A program made the translations under genes and the position numbers. Source: WTAW01 sp964406575 (GTDB lineage: Bacteria > Acidobacteriota > Aminicenantia > Aminicenantales > Aminicenantaceae). Taken from it: a stretch of 64,000 nucleotides of DNA. Position 1 is the stretch's first letter, and each line of letters opens with the position of its first letter. The notes beneath the pieces are model-generated. The model worked only from the letters and a program-made list of their open reading frames with translations. It searched no databases and had not been told where the DNA came from. The stretch covers positions 139,524-203,523 of the forward strand of contig CAYOSH010000002.1 of the NCBI GenBank assembly GCA_964406575.1, written 5' to 3'. Of the stretch, positions 16,991 through 26,516 are shown one piece after another.

Positions 16991-17088
16991 TCTTTTAAGA
17001 CCAATCAAATCAACATGATTTTTGATCTTGTTTCGACACAACCGCAAAGGGAACAAAACTCGAGGCGTCGATTTTCCTGGAGAGAAAC

Positions 17089-18012
17089 ATGAAGACCATC
17101 AAGACTTTTTTTCTCGCGCACTTTGAGGGTTCTCTGATTTTACTCATCATAGTGGGCATTCTCGCGATTGCTTTCCTCGTGCACTTCAAATTTGCCTTTC
17201 TCAATTTCTTTTTCCTCCCTGTCATCTTGGCCGGATATTTTCTCGGAAAGAAAGAGGCTTTCCTGATCAGTATCTTGAGTATCCTTCTGGTTTTGTTCTA
17301 TCTGCTCTTTTCCAAGCTGCTGGCGGGTACCGGAGTTGGATTGAGGCTGGATGAAGGGATCACTCTCATGACGTGGTCGAGCTTTTTGATTTTGGTCGCT
17401 GCGGTGATAGGGACACTCACGGAACAGCGAGAGACTCGGATGAAGAACCTCTACAGCGCTTATATAGGAGTCCTGGAGATCTTGCTCAAGTATCTCGAAG
17501 TGGCTGATGAAGAAAAGCCCAGGTCGTTGCGAATCGCACACATGGCTGGGAAGATGGCAGCGGTCGCGGGCCTGGACAGACGTCAGGTGGAAAATATCAA
17601 ATCTGCCGCACTCCTTTTTGAGGCTGGGGATTTGCGGTCGAACCTTCCTCTTTTCGAGGAAATCTCTGATTTCATAGGAACTGAGGGAAAGATCACGAAA
17701 TCTTCTTTTGGAGACAGGGAAACGGTCCTTCTCAGGACAACGACTTCTCTTCTAAAGGAAGTTGAGCCAATTCTTTCCAATTATTATCACTATTATGTCC
17801 AGGATGCCTACAATCTGGATAAGAGCCTCAGAGAAATTCCTGTGGGCAGCAGCATCCTTGCTCTCGCAGATATCTATGACCGCATCGAGAGCAATGCTCC
17901 TCCCTTCCACGATCTCGAAGAGTTCAGTTCACTCAAAAGCATCCTGTCTCTATCGGGTCGCACCTTCCATGAAGCGGCTGTGAATGCTTTACAGATCGTG
18001 GTCACGTCTTGA
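17089..18012 (+). CDS. membrane protein with degenerate HD-GYP-like domain
   Basis: 307 residues. Residues 10-105 hold three or four transmembrane helices; the rest is cytoplasmic and helical. The region 145-180 (SLRIAHMAGKMAAVAGLDRR, then VENIKSAALLFEAGDL) aligns by eye with the start of HD-GYP phosphodiesterases (HV..MA..LGL...E.I..AALLHDIGK), and VGSSILALADIYDRI with the late DAYDA motif. The HD pair is replaced (LFEAGD for LHDIGK) and a GYP motif is not visible, although one His and the late Asp remain. It is probably a non-catalytic signalling or scaffold protein rather than an active c-di-GMP hydrolase. The assignment is by pattern only. Confidence 0.6.
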   Translation: MKTIKTFFLAHFEGSLILLIIVGILAIAFLVHFKFAFLNFFFLPVILAGYFLGKKEAFLISILSILLVLFYLLFSKLLAGTGVGLRLDEGITLMTWSSFLILVAAVIGTLTEQRETRMKNLYSAYIGVLEILLKYLEVADEEKPRSLRIAHMAGKMAAVAGLDRRQVENIKSAALLFEAGDLRSNLPLFEEISDFIGTEGKITKSSFGDRETVLLRTTTSLLKEVEPILSNYYHYYVQDAYNLDKSLREIPVGSSILALADIYDRIESNAPPFHDLEEFSSLKSILSLSGRTFHEAAVNALQIVVTS

Positions 18013-18097
18013 GTTCGTAACCATGTGAATTTTTTGTCCAGCTCTCTCTTCCCTCAGCTGAACGGCCTGGCCTTCGACCATCGCACAGGACTTCAGA

Positions 18098-19069
18098 TCA
18101 TGAGGGTTGTGTGTTTGTAGATTTAATCGCAGAGCCATATAGGAGGCTTTTAGCCGGGCTGATTATTTTGAGGGCGCAGGGGAGGATTTTTATTTCGACT
18201 TTGTCCTGGATTCCGAAGAGCTCCCCGTTGTATTGAATGGGAAGGTCTCTGCCGCGGAGAACGATCCTTTTCGCTTTAAAGTGTTTTTGCGTTTTTTGGA
18301 AGGTGCCGAAATAGATGCTCGGAAAGTAAAGCAGGTACCTGCCGCCGCTGATCTCGAAGAGAGTGATATCGATGTATCCGTCGTCGATCTTAGCCTCGGG
18401 CGCAACTTTCCAGTTGTAACCGAAGTGGCTCACTTTTCCGAGAACACAGTCAAACACTTTTAATTTCAAGGACTTGTGGGAAAACTCTCTGCCCGAATCG
18501 TCTATGCCGTCATAGATCTCGATCTCTTGTTCATAATTCGCCAGGTTGAGCATGATCCTCGATGCGAGGAGATGCCCGAAAAACCCGGGAATGTTGTGTT
18601 GGAGTTTTTCGACCAAGACTTGAGCTGTGGCTCCCACACTGGCGAAGGCTGCCGCCTTTCCCTCGATATCGATGAGGTCGATCTCTCGCGTCTTCCCCTC
18701 CTTGATGATTTTAATGGCCCTGGCCACATTCCTCGGAATGCCCAGAGAGGTAATAAAGGCGTTACCGCTCCCGAAGGGCACTATGCCCAAGGCCACATTT
18801 TTCATCCTGCCGCTTTCCTTGATCCCCTGGATGACATCGGCTATGGTTCCGTCGCCGCCTGCTGCCACAATGATGTCATGGTCTTTGCACAGTTTCCTGA
18901 CTGTCTCTACTGTGTAGGCCTTGTCCTCCGGGTTATCAATGATCTTGCCTGGAAGATGCTTTTGGAGATATTTGCGAAGGAGTGCGTTGCGCTGCCATTT
19001 TTTATTCGCCGCATAGGGATTTATCATACAGATGACTTTCTTTGAATCGATCGGTTTGGTCTTTTTCAT
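18098..19069 (-). CDS. diacylglycerol kinase-family lipid kinase
   Basis: 323-residue kinase of the DagK/YegS/sphingosine kinase family. It shows INPYAANKK near the N-terminus, the nucleotide loop AAGGDGTIADVIQG (about residues 69-82) and PFGSGNAFITSLGIPR, followed by a beta-sandwich C-terminal domain. It should phosphorylate diacylglycerol or a related lipid at the inner membrane. A stop 33 bases downstream of the epimerase start on the same strand makes co-transcription with that gene likely. Confidence 0.85.
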   Translation of the reverse strand: MKKTKPIDSKKVICMINPYAANKKWQRNALLRKYLQKHLPGKIIDNPEDKAYTVETVRKLCKDHDIIVAAGGDGTIADVIQGIKESGRMKNVALGIVPFGSGNAFITSLGIPRNVARAIKIIKEGKTREIDLIDIEGKAAAFASVGATAQVLVEKLQHNIPGFFGHLLASRIMLNLANYEQEIEIYDGIDDSGREFSHKSLKLKVFDCVLGKVSHFGYNWKVAPEAKIDDGYIDITLFEISGGRYLLYFPSIYFGTFQKTQKHFKAKRIVLRGRDLPIQYNGELFGIQDKVEIKILPCALKIISPAKSLLYGSAIKSTNTQPS

Positions 19070-19102
19070 CAGAAGGCCTTTATAGACTCACCCATATATT
19101 TA

Positions 19103-20098
19103 TCAGAAACTCTTTTTTATCGCAAATCGCTTGTAAAAATCAACGGTCTCTTTGAGACCTTCATCGAGCGAATACTCGGGCTTGAATCCAAAATCCTGTG
19201 TGGCTTTTGCAGAGGAAAACAGCCATGGCGTCTGGACCATCGCCCTCCATGCCCGGCGTCCGAAAAAGGACTTGACCAGGTGTAGGGACTTAAGCATATC
19301 TGTCAGCCAAGCGGCAGAGACAATGACATTTTCATGCAACGGAATAAAAAAAGAGTTCCCGAGGATGTGTGTCTTGATCGTGAGGATGAGTTCTTTCCAT
19401 GAATGGTTCGTACCATCTGTTAAATAGTAGATCTCTCTGGTGGCTTTTGAGGATTGTGAAGCCTGGATCATGCCCTCTATCAGGTCCTTGATGTAGATGA
19501 GACTGGTTGTTTTTTGGTCATTTTTTAAGATAGGTACGATCCCTTTCTTTATGAGCTTGATCAGCAGCTCTGTTTCCTGCTGACGTGGCCCATAGACATT
19601 GGGGGGTCGAATGATCGTTGCGTTTATCCGGTCCCATATCTCTGTGATGGCGTCCTCCCCCTTGAGTTTTGTCCGGCCGTACTCGGATGTGGGTTTTGGT
19701 GTCTGTGTTTCATCCTCAACCTTGCCGGTTAGGGAGGGACCTGCTGCAGCAATGGAGGACACATAAACAAACCTGTTCACCTCAGGATTCACGCGCAGGC
19801 ACGCTTGAGAAAGATTTCGCGTGAAAAGATGATTTGCTTCATCATACACCTCACGCCTTGCAGAGCGGATCTTGCCAGCCAGGTGAAAAATATGATTTTG
19901 GCCTTTGACGGCCTCTCCGAGAAAACCAGTGTCCTGGACAGGGCCTCTGAGGATATTCACCGGGAGTTTTTTTAAAGCTCCAATCCGGCTCTCGGGCCTC
20001 ACCAGGCATGTGACCTGCCAGCTTTGCCCCACGAGTTCTTCCACGAGGTGACCACCGATGAAACCCGTTGCGCCAGTGATAAGGGCCTTTAACGGCAT
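19103..20098 (-). CDS. NAD-dependent epimerase/dehydratase (extended SDR)
   Basis: 331-residue extended short-chain dehydrogenase. The N-terminal Rossmann motif is GATGFIGG, HLAGKI marks the second cofactor strand, and the active site is Ser in VYVSSIAAAG with YGRTKLKGED (YxxxK). RPPNVYGPRQ is the typical late motif. Substrate is unknown: nucleotide-sugar epimerases, dihydroflavonol-type reductases and sterol dehydrogenase-like enzymes share these motifs. Start ATG has GGAGGGGCAAATAA upstream. Next to the lipid kinase, a role in envelope lipid or glycan chemistry is plausible but unproven. Confidence 0.8.
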   Translation of the reverse strand: MPLKALITGATGFIGGHLVEELVGQSWQVTCLVRPESRIGALKKLPVNILRGPVQDTGFLGEAVKGQNHIFHLAGKIRSARREVYDEANHLFTRNLSQACLRVNPEVNRFVYVSSIAAAGPSLTGKVEDETQTPKPTSEYGRTKLKGEDAITEIWDRINATIIRPPNVYGPRQQETELLIKLIKKGIVPILKNDQKTTSLIYIKDLIEGMIQASQSSKATREIYYLTDGTNHSWKELILTIKTHILGNSFFIPLHENVIVSAAWLTDMLKSLHLVKSFFGRRAWRAMVQTPWLFSSAKATQDFGFKPEYSLDEGLKETVDFYKRFAIKKSF

Positions 20099-20203
20099 TA
20101 TTTATTTGCCCCTCCATCCATCGATACACAAATTCAGATAGGGTGTCTATCTCCTATTCCTTGTGTCATTCAGTCAATATCTATCTGCAAATTTTTTGTT
20201 TGT

Positions 20204-22702
20204 TCAACGCTCGATGATCTTTTTCTCTCCAGTGATCTCGACAAGTTCGATCTCCTGGGCGTTTGGAGGATCGAACCTGCCGTTGCCATCCACGTCCACA
20301 AAGACAGGATTGGTCAACGCATAGGGGAGGACAGCGTTTTCCAGCAGGCCATCTCGGGATCTTGCTTGGAGCACGGGATAGAGGCTTTTATTGCCAAGAA
20401 CCTCCGCGATGATGGTCGAATCTCTATCCAATGTCAAGACGATGTCCTCATCGAATTTCACGGGAACCTGGCTTTTCGTTCTGACCGGAAAGATAAGTTT
20501 CCTTTCGCCGTTTATGATGATCCTGACCTCATTCACGGAAACCCAGGGTGCACTCTGGACTCGGACATGGATGTTGACTTTTCCACCGGCTGCCGAACAT
20601 AATTCTCCCGGAATAAATTTTTCTTCGACCAGTAGTCCAAGAATAGGAGAATTCGTGATAAAGGAATGACCTTTTTTGATGGCCTCGATCACAGCCATCG
20701 CGTCCAGAGCTTTCCCTTCTTTTCCACTGTAGTAGACATATGTCCGCGAATAACCGGGTTCATCCCCGTCTATACTGTGAGAGTCTGAAGAGCCGATAAG
20801 AGGCTTGTAATATCCTCTGTTCATGAGATTCAGCCAATCCTGGATGGCCACGGAGTTGGATTGATAGAAATAAGGGCCGTTCATGGATTCGAGCACGTCG
20901 AAGGATGTATCGAAATCGAGCTGGGCGAAAGCGGCCGTTTCCGTGTCCAGCTGGATGTTGTTGAAATATCCGATGTCTCCCGCTCTGGGATGGTTGACCT
21001 GGATGATGACTCCGGGGTCTTTTTGCCGGCTGGTAGCGAACAGTGAGGAGGCTTTATCCGCAAGCGCAAGAATAGCTCCGTTCTTTGCTTCCTCACCTCT
21101 GAAGGTAAGGGGATAGGTGTTGTAGTGGATCAGCCCCCGGACAGTGACTTCATTTCCGATAACAGTGGTCAGATAATCCTCGAACCCCAGCTTTTTCAAA
21201 GTCGGCAAATAATCTATGACAATATTGTGGTCCGTCGCTATTGCGACCTCCACGCCTTCTGCCACGACTGATTTTATTCGCTCCTCAACATCAACTCTTG
21301 CATCGGAATTGATGGTGTGCATATGGGGGTCGACGGAAACAAGCCCTGTTGTGTCGACCATTTTATCGATCGTGAATGTCAGCTCTAAGAGTTCGTCCTT
21401 CAAAACTTCCACGATTTCCTGGTCCAGGGAATATTCGGGTCCGCGTGAAGCCGTCACAAGGTATGTGCCGACAGGCATCGGAACTTCCAGGCCTTCCTTT
21501 GAGGGGAAACACGAATTCTTAACCGTTTCCCACCGCCGTCCGTTTTTCACGGGATTCTCCGGGAGGAAATACGGGGTGGGAGTTGCATCGAGGCCGATAA
21601 AGCGGACTTTTCCCGGAACAAAATTACCCTTTGTGTCACAGATGCTGATTTTAACCGTGCCTTTGGCGGGATCTTCCAGGAGGCACGTGTTGTCGTCACC
21701 TTCTTCGACGCGCAAAAGCTCTTCAACCACCGCGGGGAAGAAGTGCGCTTGGACTTTGTAGAGGCCGTCTGGCAGGGGGACTTGGAGGCTTTGAATTCTT
21801 TCGTGAAAAGACCTGTAGAATACGGAAAACGTTATAGCATCCCTGATAACGATCTCAAATGTTTCTGCTGTTAAATTCTCGAACTGAAAGGTCGCCGTTT
21901 CAGTTTTTTGATGCAAATCCTGGTAGATGGTATCCAGAAGCCTATCGCCTTGTTCGTCTATGAAAAGACTGTGGCGGATTGTGTGATTTTCTCCGGGGCT
22001 GAGCTTACCCGGCTGCAGTTCATCTTCTCCTTTATGCGGATTACGATCGAGCCAACCCATAAATTGACCTTCTTTGGGATAGACCCTGAAGCGCAAACCC
22101 GGATGCGTTGAGGTGTTTTCGGGGCTGAAGGAATAATAATGGTTCGTGCCAAAGTATAAATCGTATTCTAAATCCTCGACTACAACATCACCCACGTTTC
22201 GGAGGCGGGACGTCATGGTGATCTCTCCTTTTTTCGGGAGGAATCCGTATGTCGTCTCGATGGTTAGCTTTTCTCCGTTTTCTCCTGCATATTCAGCTGT
22301 GGCGACAAAAAGAATATTTTCTCCACGAGATTTTTTGGTAATTTGTTTAATGGATGTGTAGTCAACATGGTGTCTCTGATCTTTGATCCGGATATCTGGA
22401 TAGCCTATCGCCATATCGCATTGAAGACCCTGTTTGGCAGGTACAAAGCTGATGATGCTGCCCATGGCATTGTCGGTCGCGTAGTTGCCACCGGATAAAC
22501 GAAGGGGTCTGGAGGAAGCGCCAAAAATTGCCAGGTGCTTTCCATCCGAAACGAGGAAGTCCCCTTTTTCCCAGACAGTGCAAAATTGTTCTGGCAGGCT
22601 CTTTTCGTCCTCAATTTTTTTCACATCGACATCGGGAGACTGAACACAAAAGGAAAGCAAAAGGCAAAAACTCATCAATAAGGGCGTGAATATCTTTCTC
22701 AT
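20204..22702 (-). CDS. exported PHP-domain metallohydrolase (CehA/McbA family)
   Basis: 832-residue exported protein. The signal segment (1-19) ends LLSFC, so lipid attachment is possible though Phe before Cys is unusual. Residues 30-450 are beta-rich; a PHP hydrolase domain follows with DPHMHTINSDARVDVEERI (HxH metal ligands), AIATDHN, TVIGNEVTV and IGSSDSHSIDG. This arrangement is that of the CehA/McbA family, named after carbaryl hydrolases but mostly uncharacterised phosphoesterase-like enzymes. The very long N-terminal part and the C-terminal beta domain suggest polymer or glycan binding. Monocistronic, with GGAGCG before the ATG. Confidence 0.8.
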   Translation of the reverse strand: MRKIFTPLLMSFCLLLSFCVQSPDVDVKKIEDEKSLPEQFCTVWEKGDFLVSDGKHLAIFGASSRPLRLSGGNYATDNAMGSIISFVPAKQGLQCDMAIGYPDIRIKDQRHHVDYTSIKQITKKSRGENILFVATAEYAGENGEKLTIETTYGFLPKKGEITMTSRLRNVGDVVVEDLEYDLYFGTNHYYSFSPENTSTHPGLRFRVYPKEGQFMGWLDRNPHKGEDELQPGKLSPGENHTIRHSLFIDEQGDRLLDTIYQDLHQKTETATFQFENLTAETFEIVIRDAITFSVFYRSFHERIQSLQVPLPDGLYKVQAHFFPAVVEELLRVEEGDDNTCLLEDPAKGTVKISICDTKGNFVPGKVRFIGLDATPTPYFLPENPVKNGRRWETVKNSCFPSKEGLEVPMPVGTYLVTASRGPEYSLDQEIVEVLKDELLELTFTIDKMVDTTGLVSVDPHMHTINSDARVDVEERIKSVVAEGVEVAIATDHNIVIDYLPTLKKLGFEDYLTTVIGNEVTVRGLIHYNTYPLTFRGEEAKNGAILALADKASSLFATSRQKDPGVIIQVNHPRAGDIGYFNNIQLDTETAAFAQLDFDTSFDVLESMNGPYFYQSNSVAIQDWLNLMNRGYYKPLIGSSDSHSIDGDEPGYSRTYVYYSGKEGKALDAMAVIEAIKKGHSFITNSPILGLLVEEKFIPGELCSAAGGKVNIHVRVQSAPWVSVNEVRIIINGERKLIFPVRTKSQVPVKFDEDIVLTLDRDSTIIAEVLGNKSLYPVLQARSRDGLLENAVLPYALTNPVFVDVDGNGRFDPPNAQEIELVEITGEKKIIER

Positions 22703-22787
22703 TGGTTTCGCTCCTGAATTAGTCTTGAGAAATCCTTACGATATAACAACTTTGCCAAGAATACAATTGTTGGAGCAGGCAAGGAAA

Positions 22788-22947
22788 CATCCTTATTTCC
22801 GTGATGCTCTCAAGTCAAATGATAATAGCAGGAGTTCATCACAGTTCCTATTCGTCGAAGACCCCCCCCACCCACCGCCATCCGACTCATAAGGACAGTG
22901 ACTCGCTCTTTTTTGCGTCTAATACCCTTATCACGGAAATAAGGATG
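22788..22947. repeat. MITE-like element, complete copy A
   Basis: 160 bp bounded by perfect 18-bp inverted repeats: CATCCTTATTTCCGTGAT (22788-22805) and ATCACGGAAATAAGGATG (22930-22947). The inside carries a C-rich tract and GACTCATAAGG. The 10-mer AGCAGGCAAG occurs on both sides (22774-22783 and 22953-22962), as a target duplication would. A second full copy is at 63765. Confidence 0.85.
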
Positions 22948-22965
22948 CTTACAGCAGGCAAGTCA

Positions 22966-23037
22966 GTATTTCTAAATCCGTGATGAATGATATCCGCAAC
23001 GCAACTTGTGTTCCCAAAATCACGAATTTGGAAATGC
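22966..23037. repeat. second inverted-repeat family, copy A
   Basis: 72 bp between GTATTTCTAAATCCGTGAT (22966-22984) and ATCACGAATTTGGAAATGC (23019-23037), which are inverted repeats matching at 16 of 19 positions. A similar element lies at 59128-59247. Confidence 0.55.
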
Positions 23038-23197
23038 GTCCGAAAGGCAATCAACATTCCTCTAACAAGCTGGTCTGGCTAGATATTCATATTAAAAAAA
23101 CCAGGCTGAGATGGAGAGGGGCGGGTTGCAAAAAGGGGATGGCTTTGGATACAATCATCCTGTTATCGGCTTTTCTGCGGTTAGGCCCGTGACACCG

Positions 23198-24160
23198 ATG
23201 AAAGAGCTTCAAATCATACACACGATCAAGGGAAGAAAATTCCTCCTCCAGGTGGAAACATCTCATGAGGCCGCCGACTACTCAATGTATGAAGAGATCC
23301 GTAACGAAATATGGAAGGATCCCTTGGATATTTTTGCAGGAACACGGAATATGGCCGCTGAAAATTTTTTCAATGATGGAAGCAGCCTTTTTATCGCCGC
23401 CTATGTCCAGGACGAAAGCGGGGATTTCACAAAAGATACGCATCACCTTATCGGTTTCTCTTACGGGTATGTAGGGGTAAAGGATAAAGATGTCGGTTTT
23501 AAAGACCTCCACAATATCGAGTTCTATTCCCAGTACACAGGAGTTAAAGAGGAATACGAGAGATACGGACTGGGAGTGCTCATCAAGGAGTTCCAAAAAA
23601 AAACTTTGATGAATGTGTTCGGAGTCTACAAGATCAACTGCACCTTTGATCCCTTATCAGGGGTCAATGCCTACAGGAATATCCATCACTTCCGGATGGA
23701 CGTGTTGGATTATTGCGAGGCCTGCTATCAGAATTTTGCAGGTAAGCTGAACAGGCTGGATGTGCCGGCGGACAGGTTCTTTGTCTCCTGGGATTTGAAG
23801 AAGGCCGCCCGAGTGCCGCAATATGACCTGGATGAGCTCGTTGATTCTGGCCGATCCGCGATCCAAACCGAAGTTCTTAAGGTCAAAGGGAAAAGCGGAC
23901 TCATTCAGCTTGCTCTTGTCACTGGCGTAAATCTATCTTTGAACAACGACCTCCTCCTTGTGGAGATCCCCTTTGATTTTTACACCATGCTTCTGGAGAC
24001 GGATGTTGCGGACAGCCGAGTCAGAGATATTCCTGTGGAATGGCGGCTCAAAACGCGGGAGGTGTTCCAGGATCTTTTCCGTCGAGGTTATACAATCCTT
24101 GATTTTCGATACCTCGAGCAGGACGGCAGGAAAAGGGATTTTTATGTGCTCTCCGCTTAA
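23198..24160 (+). CDS. COG3375-like predicted acyltransferase-fold protein
   Basis: 320 residues from ATG 23198 (the frame is open from 23111, adding 29 unlikely residues). The protein resembles from memory the COG3375 group of GNAT-like proteins: a first half with LIGFSYGYVG and a helix GLGVLIKEFQKK, then TFDPLSGVNAYRNIHHFRMD, and PADRFFVSWDL. The second half has KVKGKSGLIQLALVTG and VEIPFDFYTML. Members are uncharacterised, sometimes near menaquinone or o-succinylbenzoate genes. Cytoplasmic, no signal. Repeats fill the 490 bases upstream and no clear promoter or ribosome site is seen. Confidence 0.7.
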   Translation: MKELQIIHTIKGRKFLLQVETSHEAADYSMYEEIRNEIWKDPLDIFAGTRNMAAENFFNDGSSLFIAAYVQDESGDFTKDTHHLIGFSYGYVGVKDKDVGFKDLHNIEFYSQYTGVKEEYERYGLGVLIKEFQKKTLMNVFGVYKINCTFDPLSGVNAYRNIHHFRMDVLDYCEACYQNFAGKLNRLDVPADRFFVSWDLKKAARVPQYDLDELVDSGRSAIQTEVLKVKGKSGLIQLALVTGVNLSLNNDLLLVEIPFDFYTMLLETDVADSRVRDIPVEWRLKTREVFQDLFRRGYTILDFRYLEQDGRKRDFYVLSA

Positions 24161-24322
24161 TCCTAATCCAGCGACTTTTACTCCGTTATTTCGTCTCCCA
24201 TGGAGTGCTATTTTTGAGGATATGATGTGTGTGCGATGGCCTGGATTCTCTTATCAATATAAAATACATGATTGAACTTCAGGATAATCAGGATCCCTCC
24301 TAAGGATTAAAACACAAGGAGA

Positions 24323-26500
24323 TCAGATGATTTTTATCGGAATGTTTTTTTCCGCTTCTGTTTCTTTTTGGGAGTTGAATAAGCGTATGGCTAAACTATA
24401 GTCACCCTTTGGTGCTGTTTGGAAATCCAGTGTGTAGATACAATTCCAAACCTTGGCATTCTCATCCCAATACTCTTCGACAGTCTGGAAGGGGATACCC
24501 ACTTTCTCTTCTCCCATTTGAATGAGTGAAATTTCAGGCTCAAGATGAATGGTTTCATTCCGGCAGTGCACCTGCAGGAACAAGGCGATATCCTTTCTAG
24601 GTCTAAACATGTTTGATCCCATTGGATATAATTTGAGGCCTCTCAACTGAAGTGTTCCATCCTTTTGGGATAGCTTGAACTCCCCTCCTCCTGAAGCTTG
24701 TACTAGATTTCCAAAAACTGCCGTTAATATCTGAGATTCGGACAGATCAAAAACATCAGGAATGACCAACTCCTGTTCCACAGTCCCGATCTCGGATTCT
24801 GCTTCATCGTACAGAGCGAAGACCAGCTTGTACGAGTCTTTTTTGAGATTCAGCTCATCTGAGCTACAGTTGAATCCGAAAAACTGTGCTTTTCTTAACC
24901 TTTCGAGCAAACTCGGCGTGAGGACGATAGGAATGGCCATTTCGCTTTTTAATGAACTTTCTCCCTCGGTTTCGTCGATCCATATCCCTAACTTGAGAAT
25001 TTTTGACTTGCCCCAATCATAATCTTCGGTGATGATTTTTTTCATGGGAAGAGCCACGTTGAACCAGAGGACATATTTGTCTTTGCCTTTGACAAGGGTG
25101 TTTGCTTTGGCCTCAAAGGGGATCTCTTTGAACAGGGATGGATTATAAGAGGCTGAAGAAAAGAGGAGCGACTCTTTTTGTTCGTCTGTGTAATCGAAGT
25201 ATCCCTTCCGAAAAGAGATCTCTACATCAGGCTTTCGTATCTTAACTTCGATTTTGTGATACTTCCCGTCCGCTTTCTTATGTTTGGGGGAATAGCTCAA
25301 TTCATAGTAATTCCCAAGATCCCGGCTCACAACCCTCTGAAAGTTATCGAACTTATTCTCTCCGAGAAGGTAAGTCCCTCCTGTGTCTTTGGCGATATAC
25401 TTCAAGTTGGATTGCTCATTTTTCTTTATCTCTGCAATATTGTCAGCGACAGTTGAGTTCAAGCTATGTATTTTTCTCGGGAAGTTGTCGTAGGCAATAT
25501 CCGGGAGCACATATCTCAGATAATTATCCGGATCCATAGTGTAAAAGGTGATGTTGTGACTGTTGGCAAATTGGATCAGGTCATGGAAGATCTGGTCCCC
25601 ATCCCTGCTCTTTGTTTTTTGGAGGACTTTGAACGGGTCCAAGATCTTGGCCGCTGAGACCTGTGCAATGGGGAGTGTGGACTCGATGCCATCGCCAGCA
25701 TAAATTTGCTCAAATGACAGGGCTGGAAATCCCCCACTGATAAGGAGTACGGACTTTCTTCCGGGATAGTCTTTGATGACATTCATGACAGAGAGGAAAC
25801 TGTTGATCGATTTTGCGAACCTGCTGCGCGATTGAAACTCGTACATGTGCTGCTGAGATTTCTGAAATTTTTCGATATCGAATCCGACCCCGCCTCTCGA
25901 TACAAGACTCAGATCGGATTGGGAGAGTATGTTCGGTACAGACAGGGCGTCCGCCGATTTTTCAATCCATATGCTTCCCGAAGCCTTGTCGATAGCTTGA
26001 GCGATGAGCCTCTCTTCGGAGGTGAAGGGTTGAAGGATTTTCATCCCCTCCTTTTCGTTCAATTCAAAAACCATGATTTCCCGCCCCTGCTCAATCAAGG
26101 AAATGAGGTTTTCCAGTATCGGCTGTTTACTGCGGTCGATCATTCTTTTTACGGTGTTAATAGAATCAAAGATGACGAAGAAACGTTTTTTTCTCGCAAA
26201 TCTTTGGCCAGGTTTCGCAATTTGGTTTTCTTCCTCAGGAATACCCTCTTTTTGAAATAAGATGAGCTCAAAGGAGTTTAGGGGCATCCTCTTTCCATTC
26301 TCATAGACTTCGAAGTCCTCTTTTTTGAGGTCGGAGAGGAAATTCCCTTCTTTATCTGTGGCTACAACATCCACCAGGACCAGCCTTACGATGGACTCAT
26401 GTTCTTCTGCCTGAGACGACTTAATCCGTTCATTGACTGCCAAGAGAAGACAAGAGGCGAGCCAAAAAGAAAGGAAAGGGCGTAGGAATATTTTTTTCAT
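24323..26500 (-). CDS. VWFA-related protein, acidobacterial type
   Basis: 725-residue secreted protein, last gene of a four-gene operon. A signal peptide (about 1-30) precedes a segment LVLVDVVATDKEGNFLSDL, then KEDFEVYENGK, the hallmark N-terminus of the TIGR03436-type family abundant in Acidobacteriota. The von Willebrand A-like domain starts at KKRFFVIFDSINT (about residues 103-115) and runs to about 330, with GGVGFDIEKF and KSVLLISGGFP; the canonical DxSxS metal site is altered to DSINT. Residues 440-725 are beta-rich repeats. Function is unknown; binding to another surface or periplasmic protein is likely. Located 16 bases after the GWxTD gene. Confidence 0.85.
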   Translation of the reverse strand: MKKIFLRPFLSFWLASCLLLAVNERIKSSQAEEHESIVRLVLVDVVATDKEGNFLSDLKKEDFEVYENGKRMPLNSFELILFQKEGIPEEENQIAKPGQRFARKKRFFVIFDSINTVKRMIDRSKQPILENLISLIEQGREIMVFELNEKEGMKILQPFTSEERLIAQAIDKASGSIWIEKSADALSVPNILSQSDLSLVSRGGVGFDIEKFQKSQQHMYEFQSRSRFAKSINSFLSVMNVIKDYPGRKSVLLISGGFPALSFEQIYAGDGIESTLPIAQVSAAKILDPFKVLQKTKSRDGDQIFHDLIQFANSHNITFYTMDPDNYLRYVLPDIAYDNFPRKIHSLNSTVADNIAEIKKNEQSNLKYIAKDTGGTYLLGENKFDNFQRVVSRDLGNYYELSYSPKHKKADGKYHKIEVKIRKPDVEISFRKGYFDYTDEQKESLLFSSASYNPSLFKEIPFEAKANTLVKGKDKYVLWFNVALPMKKIITEDYDWGKSKILKLGIWIDETEGESSLKSEMAIPIVLTPSLLERLRKAQFFGFNCSSDELNLKKDSYKLVFALYDEAESEIGTVEQELVIPDVFDLSESQILTAVFGNLVQASGGGEFKLSQKDGTLQLRGLKLYPMGSNMFRPRKDIALFLQVHCRNETIHLEPEISLIQMGEEKVGIPFQTVEEYWDENAKVWNCIYTLDFQTAPKGDYSLAIRLFNSQKETEAEKNIPIKII

Positions 26501-26516
26501 ACTAATATTTCCTTGA

